In this document: positions 1 to 5,428 of the stretch, in pieces
Layout: each line of letters opens with the position of its first letter
Numbering within the stretch: position 1 is the first letter of the stretch
NCBI GenBank assembly: GCA_007119455.1
Contig: SKPR01000217.1
Location: 1 to 9,110, forward strand
Reading direction: 5' to 3'
Origin: Candidatus Brevefilum sp.
GTDB lineage: Bacteria > Chloroflexota > Anaerolineae > Anaerolineales > Anaerolineaceae
Length of the DNA: 9,110 bases
Notes under the pieces: generated by a model
Told to the model about the DNA's origin: nothing
The model's database searches: none
The model's input: only the letters and a program-made list of their open reading frames with translations
Program-made: the position numbers and the translations under genes

Positions 1-65
1 AAAAGTCATCGTTGAATGTCGCTGTGGCCTTTGGCGTGGCTGCTTACTGGCTCATGGGAACTTGA
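1..65 (+). CDS. 3' end of a membrane-protein-like gene (partial, cut by window start)
   Basis: A reading frame enters at position 3 and ends at the TGA at 63-65, giving a 20-residue tail KSSLNVAVAFGVAAYWLMGT. The tail is almost entirely hydrophobic and small residues, as in the last transmembrane helix of an integral membrane protein, and it ends right after the helix. A hairpin follows the stop within two bases, which fits a true gene end. The fragment is too short to name a family. It could also be a chance open frame, since only 20 codons are visible and no start is present. The function is unknown. Confidence 0.45.
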   Translation, partial: KSSLNVAVAFGVAAYWLMGT

Positions 66-66
66 A

Positions 67-94
67 AAACAGATTGAATCATTTGATTCTGTTT
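67..94 (+). terminator. Possible weak terminator hairpin after the partial upstream gene
   Basis: The arms AAACAGA (67-73) and TCTGTTT (88-94) are perfect complements, and the interior can extend the stem with one bulge and G-T pairs. The hairpin starts two bases after the stop at 63-65, where a terminator would be expected. The stem is A/T-rich and no clean T run follows (TTTCATTGG), so termination would be inefficient if it occurs at all. Confidence 0.3.
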
Positions 95-289
95 CATTGG
101 TTTTGATCGCTTCTCAATTGAGTTATAGATCACATGATTGTTGCGACATCGGGGGATTGGACAATTCTATGAATGGCTCTCATATCATCAGCTTACCCAA
201 ATCCTTTCTTTGTCAAACCTGGTTTAACACAGATCTTGGATAATTAAAACGGGCGAATTTTCGGATATACGCAACTATAGCAGTTATTT
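95..289. other. Intergenic stretch upstream of the first transporter
   Basis: No convincing gene lies between the upstream gene and the first transporter. An open frame from 16 to 243 has an unlikely composition, overlaps the tail of the upstream gene in another frame and has no ribosome site. I looked for a promoter like the strong one ahead of the second transporter and found no good -35/-10 pair. I also found no TTGTCTGACAA operator here. The closest resemblance is TTGTCAAACCT near 210, which misses the final consensus A. Confidence 0.5.
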
Positions 290-393
290 TTAGTTATATA
301 CCTTAACTTTCTAAGAAGGACTGTCCTGTCATTTATTAGTGGCTCTTATTAACCAATCTAAATTCCTCACGAAATGGAACATTATAAATTCTT
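290..393 (+). repeat. Duplicated leader of transporter copy 1 (pairs with 2119-2211)
   Basis: The DNA just before the first transporter closely matches that before the second. Both have GTTATATACC near the start of the similarity, then an AAGGAC block. A 21-base identical stretch at 338-358 (2156-2176 in the other copy) begins AGTGGCTCTT and ends AACCAATC, and a GGAACATT.TAAATTCTT segment runs into the ATG. Copy 1 carries about a dozen extra bases near 301-313. Retention of a noncoding segment while flanking sequence has diverged suggests a conserved 5' untranslated region, or simply the left edge of the tandem duplication. Confidence 0.8.
328..343 (+). promoter_or_regulatory. Conserved small leader hairpin, copy 1
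   Basis: GTCATT (328-333) and AGTGGC (338-343) can pair around the loop TATT, with two G-T pairs. The equivalent position before copy 2 has GTCACT, loop TATC and AGTGGC. The single stem difference (T versus C opposite G) keeps the pairing, a small sign of structural constraint. The stem is only six pairs, so this may be incidental. It lies 50 bases before the start codon. Confidence 0.35.
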
Positions 394-1707
394 ATGGAAA
401 AGCAAAAGGCTCAAGAACAATTGCATGTTAACAAAGGTTGGATCGTGACCATTGCAGGCACGATTGCATTATTAGCCCTGGGGGCGCTTTATTCCTGGAG
501 TGTGATCCGGGTCAATATCCCCGCTGAGTGGGGTTGGTCTGAATCACAGAAAACTCTCCCTTACTCTGTGGCCGTGGTTGTGTTCTCAATCATGACCCTG
601 GTAGGGGGCAGACTTCTGCCCCGCTTTGGCCCGCGCTGGATTGTCAGTATCGGTGGTGTGTTATGCGGTTTGGGCATGATGATCTCCAGTTTTTTTAATT
701 CAGCATGGGTTTACTCGCTTGGGTTTGGTATCCTGTTAGGTTCAGGGATTGGTTTTGTGTACGCCACAGCCGGCCCAACAGCATTGCGCTGGTTTCCTCC
801 CTCCAAAGCAGGTTTGATCTCAGGGATCGTTTTGGGCGGATTTGGAATGGGCAGCGTTTGGGTTGCGCCCCTTTCCCGGGCCATGATTAACGCTATTGGG
901 TTACGTGCCACGATGCTCTACCTGGGCATCGGGATGCTGGTCATCATCGTTGGTTTTGCCCAACTGCTCAGGTTCCCTCCGGATAATTATGTTAAACCAG
1001 CCGTTTCACTGAAGGACGCCGCAGTGATCGCCAACCGTGTGGATTTTGAACCCAAGAAGATTTTAAGAACCAGACAGTTTTACATTTTGTGGATCACCTT
1101 CGCCCTGGGTTCTGGCGCCGGGTTGATGGTGATTGGCAACCTGGCCTCAATCGTTGCCGACCAGATTGGCCTGGTGGCAGTGAGTGCGATTGCAGTCTCT
1201 GCCCTGGCCATCGGCAATGGTGTCGGGCGGGTGTTATACGGTCTTGGGTCAGACAAATTGGGTCGAAAAACAGTTTTGATCTTCGCATTCGTCTTCCAGG
1301 CTGTGTTGATCCTGGTGTTAAGGTCAATCTACCCTGGCAGTCCCCTGGCCAATGTGCCGTTTTTGATGGCTTTAATGGCGTTAATCGGTGCAAATTATGG
1401 TGCAATCCTGGCTGTTTTCCCGGTGATCACCAAGGATTATTATGGCCCGCAACATCTGGCAATGAATTATGGCCTGGTGTATACGGCCTGGGGTTTGGGT
1501 GGGTTTATGATCTCTCAGCTTGCCGGCACGTTTAAGGATATGTTTGGTGATTTCAACTATGCCTACCTGATGGCCGCCGGGATCTTGTTGCTCGCAACGA
1601 TCATGATGGCCGGAATCCGATCACCGCAACCGAAAGCGGCAGTTTATGATGAGGACAATTTGGATAAGTCGCAAGCCCTTTCCGGTGATGTCGGAATCCG
1701 ACCCTAA
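394..1707 (+). CDS. MFS transporter, oxalate/formate antiporter (OFA) family, copy 1
   Basis: A 437-residue integral membrane transporter with about 12 hydrophobic segments, the usual size and layout for the major facilitator superfamily. The N-terminal part (NKGWIVTIAGTIALLALGA, then LYSWSVIR) and the GFVYATAGPTALRWFPPSKA region with a following GGFGMGS resemble OFA-family carboxylate transporters such as OxlT. The first motif A is GGRLLPRFGPR (71-81), and the equivalent in the second half is GLGSDKLGRKT (283-293). It probably moves a small mono- or dicarboxylate across the cytoplasmic membrane. The substrate cannot be read from sequence, and lactate, formate and oxalate are all possible. 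The ATG is chosen because the same start and leader occur in the second copy. The ribosome site is weak (GGAAC about 14 bases upstream). It is a tandem paralogue of the gene at 2212, with about 49 residue differences by eye. Confidence 0.9.
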   Translation: MEKQKAQEQLHVNKGWIVTIAGTIALLALGALYSWSVIRVNIPAEWGWSESQKTLPYSVAVVVFSIMTLVGGRLLPRFGPRWIVSIGGVLCGLGMMISSFFNSAWVYSLGFGILLGSGIGFVYATAGPTALRWFPPSKAGLISGIVLGGFGMGSVWVAPLSRAMINAIGLRATMLYLGIGMLVIIVGFAQLLRFPPDNYVKPAVSLKDAAVIANRVDFEPKKILRTRQFYILWITFALGSGAGLMVIGNLASIVADQIGLVAVSAIAVSALAIGNGVGRVLYGLGSDKLGRKTVLIFAFVFQAVLILVLRSIYPGSPLANVPFLMALMALIGANYGAILAVFPVITKDYYGPQHLAMNYGLVYTAWGLGGFMISQLAGTFKDMFGDFNYAYLMAAGILLLATIMMAGIRSPQPKAAVYDEDNLDKSQALSGDVGIRP

Positions 1708-2049
1708 GAATTGGTTTTCGATTCTATGTGAAGCATAAGTAACGGCTCAATTAAATTTCATGACAAAATTTGGGCTATGACCACCGCAAAATCTGTCCTT
1801 ATTACGCCACTACCAGGGGTGGGGCAATAGCCTTACTGAATGCAACACTTGTTTTGGTATGGCTGCTGGGTGGATTTTTGCGTGCTGAACAGCTCATTGG
1901 GGAGTTTATGCATCGATTTCACAGGCTCAGATAGTGTTTCATGTCATACCGGTGGCTGTTTCGCTGTTATTGGATTCCGGGTAACCATCACAAAAAACTA
2001 CCGCAATAAAAATAACTTCCTGTTGTAATATTTTCAAGTCAATTCAGCC
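1708..2049. other. Intergenic region between the two transporters
   Basis: This stretch separates the tandem transporter genes. No intrinsic terminator with a clear GC stem and T run follows the first copy, so some read-through into the second is possible. The sequence does not obviously match the region upstream of copy 1 until about 2119. The only coding-like signal is a short hydrophobic frame ending at 1934, listed separately. The rest, to about 2040, shows nothing I can name. Confidence 0.5.
1764..1934 (+). pseudogene. Possible remnant of a membrane-protein gene (56 open codons)
   Basis: A frame open from 1764 to the TAG at 1932-1934 encodes a strongly hydrophobic run, GAIALLNATLVLVWLLGGFL (1821-1880), followed by RAEQLIGEFMHRFHRLR. 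This looks like a membrane helix with a basic amphipathic tail. There is no ATG or good ribosome site. A TTG at 1770 is the only in-frame candidate noticed. It could be the decayed 3' end of a gene, a small membrane protein, or chance. Its distance before copy 2 is similar to that of the membrane-like tail before copy 1, but nucleotide similarity is too weak to prove common origin. Confidence 0.2.
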
Positions 2050-2079
2050 TTGACAGTTGTCTGACAATCCCTTTATAAT
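2050..2079 (+). promoter_or_regulatory. Near-consensus sigma-70-type promoter of transporter copy 2
   Basis: TTGACA at 2050-2055 and TATAAT at 2074-2079 are both perfect consensus hexamers, separated by 18 bases. The transcription start would be near 2086, giving a leader of about 125 bases before the ATG at 2212. This is the strongest promoter in the window. It is overlaid by two operator-like palindromes, as expected for a strong promoter kept off by a repressor. No equivalent is visible before copy 1. Confidence 0.85.
2057..2067 (+). promoter_or_regulatory. GntR (FadR-subfamily)-type operator, proximal to -35
   Basis: TTGTCTGACAA is a perfect palindrome around a central T. It matches the known FadR-subfamily GntR operator pattern TNGTNNNACNA at every fixed position. 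It sits in the spacer between the -35 and -10 boxes, where a bound repressor would block RNA polymerase. FadR-subfamily members such as LldR and PdhR often sense carboxylic acids, which suits a carboxylate transporter. The regulator gene is not in this window. Confidence 0.75.
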
Positions 2080-2082
2080 CAA

Positions 2083-2093
2083 TTGTCTGACAA
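2083..2093 (+). promoter_or_regulatory. GntR (FadR-subfamily)-type operator, over the predicted transcription start
   Basis: This is a second exact copy of TTGTCTGACAA, centred 26 bases downstream of the first and covering the predicted start near 2086. The 26-base centre spacing is about two and a half helical turns, so two bound dimers would sit on roughly opposite faces of the DNA. Two identical 11-base palindromes bracketing the -10 box are very unlikely by chance. Confidence 0.75.
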
Positions 2094-2108
2094 ACTCAAG
2101 GACCAGCC

Positions 2109-2130
2109 GGGTATCTTTTGTTATATACCC
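2109..2130 (+). promoter_or_regulatory. Leader hairpin specific to transporter copy 2
   Basis: GGGTAT (2109-2114) and ATACCC (2125-2130) form a perfect six-pair stem with a ten-base loop, shortly after the predicted transcription start. Flanking CCAG (2103-2106) and CTGG (2139-2142) could add an outer stem. Copy 1 keeps only the right part (GTTATATACC), so the hairpin is not shared. No T run follows, so it is not a simple terminator. It may stabilise the 5' end of the mRNA or be incidental. Confidence 0.3.
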
Positions 2131-2211
2131 AAAAGGACCTGGCCCGTCACTTATCAGTGGCTCTTATTAACCAATCCATATTCTTCAAGAAAAGGAACAT
2201 TTTAAATTCTT
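2119..2211 (+). repeat. Duplicated leader of transporter copy 2 (pairs with 290-393)
   Basis: This segment matches the leader of the first transporter, including the 21-base identical stretch at 2156-2176 and the GGAACATTTTAAATTCTT run into the start codon. It marks the visible left boundary of the duplicated unit. The promoter and both operators lie outside it (2050-2093), so they are not part of the recognisable shared sequence. Confidence 0.8.
2146..2161 (+). promoter_or_regulatory. Conserved small leader hairpin, copy 2
   Basis: GTCACT (2146-2151) and AGTGGC (2156-2161) pair around the tetraloop TATC with one G-T pair. It is the counterpart of the hairpin at 328-343. Both stem and four-base loop size are preserved in the two leaders despite substitutions. 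The short stem makes this suggestive only. Confidence 0.35.
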
Positions 2212-3525
2212 ATGGAAAAGCATAACGCTCAAGAACAATTGCATGTTAACAAAGGTTGGATCGTGACCATTGCAGGCACGATTGCATTATTAGCCCTGGG
2301 GGCGCTTTATTCCTGGAGTGTGATCCGGGCCAATATCCCCGCTGAATGGGGCTGGGCTGAAACGCAAAAAACCCTCCCTTACTCTGTGGCCGTGGTTGTA
2401 TTCTCAATCATGACCCTGGTAGGGGGCAGACTCCTGCCCCGCTTTGGCCCGCGCTGGATTGTTAGTATTGGTGGGGTGTTATGCGGGTTAGGCATGATCT
2501 TTTCCAGTTTTTCGAATTCGCCGTGGGTTTACTCGGTAGCCTTCGGTGTTTTATTAGGGTCGGGTATTGGTTTTGTGTACGCCACAGCCGGCCCAACGGC
2601 ATTGCGCTGGTTTCCTCCCTCCAAAGCAGGTTTGATTTCAGGGATCGTTGTTGGTGGGTTTGGAATGGGGAGCGTTTGGGTTGCACCGCTTTCCCGGGCC
2701 ATGATCAATGCTTTTGGGTTACAGGCGACGATGCTCTACCTGGGTATCGGGATGCTGGTGGTCGTGGTTGGTTTTGCCCAACTGCTCAAATTACCTCCGG
2801 ATAATTATGTTAAACCAGCCGTTTCACTGAAGGACGCCGCAGTGATCGCCAACCGTGTCGATTTTGAACCCAAGAAGATTTTAAAAACCTGGCAGTTCTA
2901 CATTTTATGGATCACCTTCGCCCTGGGTTCTGGCGCCGGATTGATGGTGATTGGTAACCTGGCCTCAATCGTTGCCGACCAGATTGGTCTGGTGGCAGTG
3001 AGTGCGATCGCAGTTTCTGCCCTGGCCATTGGTAATGGCAGCGGGCGAGTCCTGTATGGTTTTCTCTCCGATAAAATTGGGCGAAAGGCAGTTTTGATCA
3101 TTGCATTCGTCTTCCAGGCTGTGTTGATCCTGATATTAAGGTCAATCAACTCTGGCAGTCCCCTGGCTAATGTGCCATTCTTGATGGGTTTAGTGGTGTT
3201 AATCGGCGCAAATTATGGGGCTAATCTGGCTGTTTTCCCGGTGATCACCAAGGATTATTATGGTCAGCAATATCTGGCGATGAATTACGGCCTGGTGTAT
3301 ACGGCCTGGGGTTTGGGTGGGTTTATGATCTCTCAACTTGCCGGCACGTTTAAGGATATGTTTGGTGATTTCAATCATGCCTACCTGATGGCCGCCGGGA
3401 TCCTCTTATTGGCTGCCCTTATGATGGCCGGCATCAAATCACCACAACCGAAAACGGCAGTTTATGATGAGGGCAAATTGGACAGGGGGCCTGCTCTATC
3501 CGGCGATGCCGGGGTCAGTCCATAA
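2212..3525 (+). CDS. MFS transporter, oxalate/formate antiporter (OFA) family, copy 2
   Basis: This 437-residue paralogue of the gene at 394 has the same start context, length and motifs: GGRLLPRFGPR in the first half and a second-half motif ending SDKIGRKA. Differences from copy 1 cluster at about residues 94-112 (for example SSFSNSPWVYSVAF against SSFFNSAWVYSLGF), around 276-310, and in the last 40 residues. Other segments, such as the 190-220 loop (PDNYVKPAVSLKDAAVIA), are identical. It is probably a carboxylate transporter of the cytoplasmic membrane, possibly with altered specificity. Unlike copy 1 it has a strong promoter with two GntR-type operators upstream, so it is likely repressed until an organic-acid ligand appears. 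The intrinsic terminator at 3588-3629 closes its transcript. Confidence 0.9.
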   Translation: MEKHNAQEQLHVNKGWIVTIAGTIALLALGALYSWSVIRANIPAEWGWAETQKTLPYSVAVVVFSIMTLVGGRLLPRFGPRWIVSIGGVLCGLGMIFSSFSNSPWVYSVAFGVLLGSGIGFVYATAGPTALRWFPPSKAGLISGIVVGGFGMGSVWVAPLSRAMINAFGLQATMLYLGIGMLVVVVGFAQLLKLPPDNYVKPAVSLKDAAVIANRVDFEPKKILKTWQFYILWITFALGSGAGLMVIGNLASIVADQIGLVAVSAIAVSALAIGNGSGRVLYGFLSDKIGRKAVLIIAFVFQAVLILILRSINSGSPLANVPFLMGLVVLIGANYGANLAVFPVITKDYYGQQYLAMNYGLVYTAWGLGGFMISQLAGTFKDMFGDFNHAYLMAAGILLLAALMMAGIKSPQPKTAVYDEGKLDRGPALSGDAGVSP

Positions 3526-3587
3526 ATATTGATTCTGGATTTTGTGCCAGGAAAAATAACAGGATCAGCATATCGATAGGATAAACA

Positions 3588-3629
3588 AGGCCAGGACAAG
3601 CGCAGTCTCAATGCTTGCCCTGGCTTTTT
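3588..3629 (+). terminator. Strong intrinsic (rho-independent) terminator
   Basis: The arms GCCAGGACAAGC (3590-3601) and GCTTGCCCTGGC (3613-3624) are complementary at 11 of 12 positions. The loop is 11 bases and TTTTT follows directly (3625-3629). Two A bases before the stem can pair with the first T bases. It lies about 60 bases after the second transporter and separates the transporter block from the vitamin B6 operon. Confidence 0.92.
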
Positions 3630-3874
3630 CATCATCCAATGAGCAATTAATTATGCATGCTTTACGAATTGAAATCCAGAAAGGAACTAGCCATTTCCAG
3701 ATCGATTCGATAAAAGAAGAGCCGATATTATTAGGGTCAAGATACCTTAAGCATCAAAGCACCTTTATCCATTCGCGTAGAGACAGGTACTTCAGAAAAG
3801 TATCAATAGGTTAGTTCATCAAAACCCGATGTTATGGTGAAAATTTAGTATATGCGGAGCAAAGAGCTTTATCA
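3630..3874. other. Intergenic region between the transporter terminator and the pdxS promoter
   Basis: I see no supported gene. An open frame at 3611-3814 starts inside the terminator stem, has no ribosome site and an unconvincing composition. No repeat, tRNA or riboswitch-like structure was recognised. The sequence is A/T-rich relative to the genes around it. Confidence 0.55.
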
Positions 3875-3893
3875 GACAATCAGTTTCATTGTC
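3875..3893. promoter_or_regulatory. Inverted repeat overlapping the pdxS -35 box
   Basis: GACAAT (3875-3880) and ATTGTC (3888-3893) are perfect inverted arms with a seven-base gap (CAGTTTC). The right arm covers most of the -35 hexamer, a typical place for an operator. PdxR (MocR-type) regulators control pdxST in some bacteria, but no pdxR gene is visible and I cannot assign a protein to this site. The arms share the GACAA/TTGTC core with the transporter operators, but in the everted orientation. Confidence 0.4.
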
Positions 3894-3917
3894 CGATATC
3901 TCTGCGCGTGGTAGAAT
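3889..3917 (+). promoter_or_regulatory. Probable promoter of the pdxS-pdxT operon (extended -10)
   Basis: TTGTCC (3889-3894) is followed after 17 bases by TAGAAT (3912-3917). The -10 is preceded by TGG at 3909-3911, giving the TGn extended -10 signature. Transcription would begin near 3924, leaving a leader of about 23 bases that carries the GGAGGT ribosome site at 3938-3943. Confidence 0.7.
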
Positions 3918-3946
3918 TCGTTTGAATAAAATCATTTGGAGGTACT

Positions 3947-4834
3947 ATGGAACAGCAGGTCGCAACATTCAAAGTTAAAAAGGGACTGGCGCAGATGTTG
4001 AAAGGCGGGGTGATCATGGACGTGGTTACACCTGACCACGCAAAGATTGCTGAAGATGCCGGCGCCGTAGCTGTGATGGCTCTGGAAAGGGTGCCCGCGG
4101 ATATTCGCGCGCACGGTGGCGTCGCCCGTATGAGCGACCCTGAACTAATTATGCAGATCATGGATGCCGTTTCCATCCCCGTCATGGCAAAGTGCCGGAT
4201 TGGGCATTTTGTGGAAGCGCAGATCCTGGAATCTTTGGGTGTGGACTATCTTGATGAATCAGAAGTGCTTACACCGGCGGATGAAGCCCATCACATCAAC
4301 AAGCATAATTTTAAAGTGCCTTTTGTCTGTGGGTGCCGAAACCTCGGAGAAGCCTTACGCCGGATTGGTGAAGGCGCAGCGATGATGCGCACCAAGGGTG
4401 AAGCTGGCACCGGTGATGTGGTTGAAGCCGTTCGCCATGCCCGTACTGTTTTAGGCGATATCAAACGTCTGCAAAATATGCCAGAGGAAGAGTTAATGTC
4501 CTTTGCCAAGGAAATCAGCGCGCCTTATGATCTGGTTAAAGAAACCCGTGATCTGGGACGTTTACCCGTGGTCAATTTTGCAGCAGGCGGAATTGCCACC
4601 CCTGCTGATGCGGGTTTGATGATGCAATTAGGTGTGGATGGTGTTTTTGTTGGTTCTGGCATTTTTAAATCTGGTGATCCGGCCAAACGCGCCCAGGCTA
4701 TTGTCAGGGCAACCACCCATTACAACGACCCTGCGATCCTGGCAGAAGTCAGCCGTAACCTGGGTGATGCGATGGTTGGCCGCCAGGTGACTGACATTCC
4801 CGAAGCCGAACTGATCGCAACCCGGGGCTGGTAG
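3947..4834 (+). CDS. pdxS: PdxS, synthase subunit of pyridoxal 5'-phosphate synthase
   Basis: PdxS condenses ribose 5-phosphate, glyceraldehyde 3-phosphate and ammonia into pyridoxal 5'-phosphate in the cytoplasm, in the route that does not use deoxyxylulose 5-phosphate. The 295-residue product is full length for this (beta/alpha)8-barrel family. Expected residues are present: Asp25 (GGVIMDVV), Lys82 in VMAKCRIGH, which forms the sugar Schiff base, and Lys150 in MRTKGEAGTG. The phosphate-binding glycines are in FAAGGIATPADAG and in GVDGVFVGSGIF. The start is fixed by GGAGGT at 3938-3943. PdxS normally forms a dodecamer decorated by PdxT, the next gene, 16 bases downstream. A dedicated promoter precedes it. 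This is the most confident assignment in the window. Confidence 0.98.
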   Translation: MEQQVATFKVKKGLAQMLKGGVIMDVVTPDHAKIAEDAGAVAVMALERVPADIRAHGGVARMSDPELIMQIMDAVSIPVMAKCRIGHFVEAQILESLGVDYLDESEVLTPADEAHHINKHNFKVPFVCGCRNLGEALRRIGEGAAMMRTKGEAGTGDVVEAVRHARTVLGDIKRLQNMPEEELMSFAKEISAPYDLVKETRDLGRLPVVNFAAGGIATPADAGLMMQLGVDGVFVGSGIFKSGDPAKRAQAIVRATTHYNDPAILAEVSRNLGDAMVGRQVTDIPEAELIATRGW

Positions 4835-4850
4835 CACAATCGAGACAAGC

Positions 4851-5426
4851 ATGAACATCGGCGTCCTTTCATTACAGGGCGATTTTATCGAACATTATCA
4901 GGTTCTTCAGGCACTCGGTGTAACCCCTCGCATGGTGCGTTTGCCGAAAGATCTGGAAGGCTTACAGGGTTTGATCTTGCCCGGTGGAGAATCAACGACG
5001 ATTGGGAAGCTGGCCACTGCCTTTGACCTGATGGAGCCGATACGCCAGTTTGGAAAATCCCATGCCATCTGGGGTACCTGTGCTGGGGCTATTCTTCTCT
5101 CAAAAGATGCAGAGCGAGACCAGCCCCTTCTAAACCTGATGGATATCACGGTTGCTCGTAATGCCTTTGGCCGGCAGGTTGATAGTTTTGAGGTTGACCT
5201 GCCAGCATCCTTCTTACAGGATGGCCTTGAGATGCCTTTTCATGCGGTTTTTATCCGGGCACCGATCATTCGTTCTGTGACTGGCGAAGCTGAAATTTTA
5301 TTGACATTACCGGATGGACAGATCATTGCTGCACAACAGGGCAACCTGCTGGCCACCTCATTCCATCCTGAACTGACGGATGATTATCGGTTCCATCAAT
5401 ATTTTTTGGAGTTAGTAAGATCATAA
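4851..5426 (+). CDS. pdxT: PdxT, glutaminase subunit of pyridoxal 5'-phosphate synthase
   Basis: PdxT hydrolyses glutamine and channels the ammonia to PdxS. The 191 residues match the normal length of this class I glutamine amidotransferase-like family. The N-terminal IGVLSLQGDFIEH, the PGGEST motif (44-49), the nucleophile Cys77 in GTCAGAI, and the His172/Glu174 pair in SFHPEL complete the Cys-His-Glu triad. It begins 16 bases after pdxS and is surely in the same operon. The ribosome site is weak (GAGAC), suggesting translational coupling to pdxS. The ATG gives the canonical MNIGVLSLQGD start. Confidence 0.97.
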   Translation: MNIGVLSLQGDFIEHYQVLQALGVTPRMVRLPKDLEGLQGLILPGGESTTIGKLATAFDLMEPIRQFGKSHAIWGTCAGAILLSKDAERDQPLLNLMDITVARNAFGRQVDSFEVDLPASFLQDGLEMPFHAVFIRAPIIRSVTGEAEILLTLPDGQIIAAQQGNLLATSFHPELTDDYRFHQYFLELVRS

Positions 5427-5428
5427 AC

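Noticed and set aside
16..243. 75-codon open frame at the left end
   Set aside because: It overlaps the tail of the upstream gene in a different frame, has no ribosome site, an unlikely composition, and runs across the candidate hairpin at 67-94.
1089..1535. 148-codon open frame inside transporter copy 1
   Set aside because: It is an out-of-frame shadow of the transporter, rich in Cys, Trp and Arg as expected from +1 reading of membrane-protein codons, and it is not kept intact in copy 2.
3611..3814. 67-codon open frame after the transporter terminator
   Set aside because: Its start lies in the terminator loop/stem, no ribosome site precedes it, and the composition is not protein-like.
3630..3946. 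Possible riboswitch ahead of pdxS
   Set aside because: The predicted leader is only about 23 bases, too short for a riboswitch, and no known aptamer pattern was recognised.
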